NCBI GenBank assembly: GCA_003506895.1
Contig: DNXO01000004.1
Coordinates: 973 to 7,673, forward strand
Direction: 5' to 3'
Source of the DNA: Acetobacteraceae bacterium
GTDB taxonomy: Bacteria > Pseudomonadota > Alphaproteobacteria > Acetobacterales > Acetobacteraceae
Length of the DNA stretch: 6,701 nucleotides
Shown: one piece after another, positions 6,686-6,701 of the stretch
How positions within the stretch are numbered: position 1 is the first letter of the stretch
Layout: the number at the start of each line of letters is the position of its first letter
The notes under the pieces: generated by a model
Database searches by the model: none
What the model was told of the DNA's origin: nothing
Seen by the model: only the letters and a program-made list of their open reading frames with translations
Program-made: the position numbers and the translations under genes

Positions 6686-6701
6686 GCGGGCGCAGGCCCG
6701 C
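6686..6701 (+). other. GC-rich inverted repeat at the window end (possible hairpin or start of next gene)
   Basis: GCGGGC, a four-base GCAG loop and GCCCGC make a perfect 6-bp stem, 38 bp after the stop of the DUF3240 gene. It could be the base of a terminator, but the window ends before any T-run could be seen. The same bases read in frame from ATG 6656, 6671 or 6683 as an open frame (MAGAGP from 6683). A GGAG lies six bases before ATG 6683, so these may equally be the first codons of another gene, possibly one beginning with a glycine-rich nucleotide-binding loop. The two readings cannot be separated here. Confidence 0.3.

Noticed and set aside
1..6701. CRISPR array, tRNA, rRNA or riboswitch
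   Set aside because: No regularly spaced repeats, cloverleaf sequences or recognisable conserved RNA elements were seen by eye. The window is almost fully coding.

Overview
The window looks like a high-GC proteobacterial chromosome or plasmid, most likely from an alphaproteobacterium. This is inferred from codon use, the absence of strong canonical promoters and the gene families present; no marker gene fixes the taxon. It carries a heavy-metal-type RND (HME-RND) tripartite efflux locus with a mobile element at its left edge.

Layout: (1) Positions 1-283, minus strand, hold the N-terminal part of an ISAs1-family transposase that runs off the left edge. The end of this insertion sequence probably lies near position 382, about 35 bp from the stop codon of the neighbouring gene. 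(2) Positions 418-1908, minus strand, encode a TolC/CzcC-type outer-membrane factor with a lipoprotein signal. (3) Positions 1909-2065 are an AT-richer divergent control region. (4) On the plus strand lie three tightly coupled genes: a CzcB/HlyD-type periplasmic adaptor (2066-3259), a CzcA/CusA-type inner-membrane RND pump (3259-6333, 1-nt TGATG overlap) and a small DUF3240 protein (6330-6647, 4-nt ATGA overlap). (5) The last ~54 bp contain a GC-rich inverted repeat that may instead be the first codons of another gene.

The pump, adaptor and outer-membrane factor should form an inner membrane-periplasm-outer membrane export complex driven by the proton gradient. The DUF3240 protein is translated together with the pump and is a candidate cytosolic regulator or metal-responsive partner. 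The pump keeps the TM4 proton-relay Asp and Glu. It has neither the CzcA-type DFG start of that helix nor the CusA methionine triad, so the substrate is uncertain; a divalent cation is more likely than Cu(I)/Ag(I).

I see no clearly undescribed system. The points most worth a second look are the split (divergent) placement of the outer-membrane factor, the hybrid substrate-motif pattern of the pump and the coupled DUF3240 gene.
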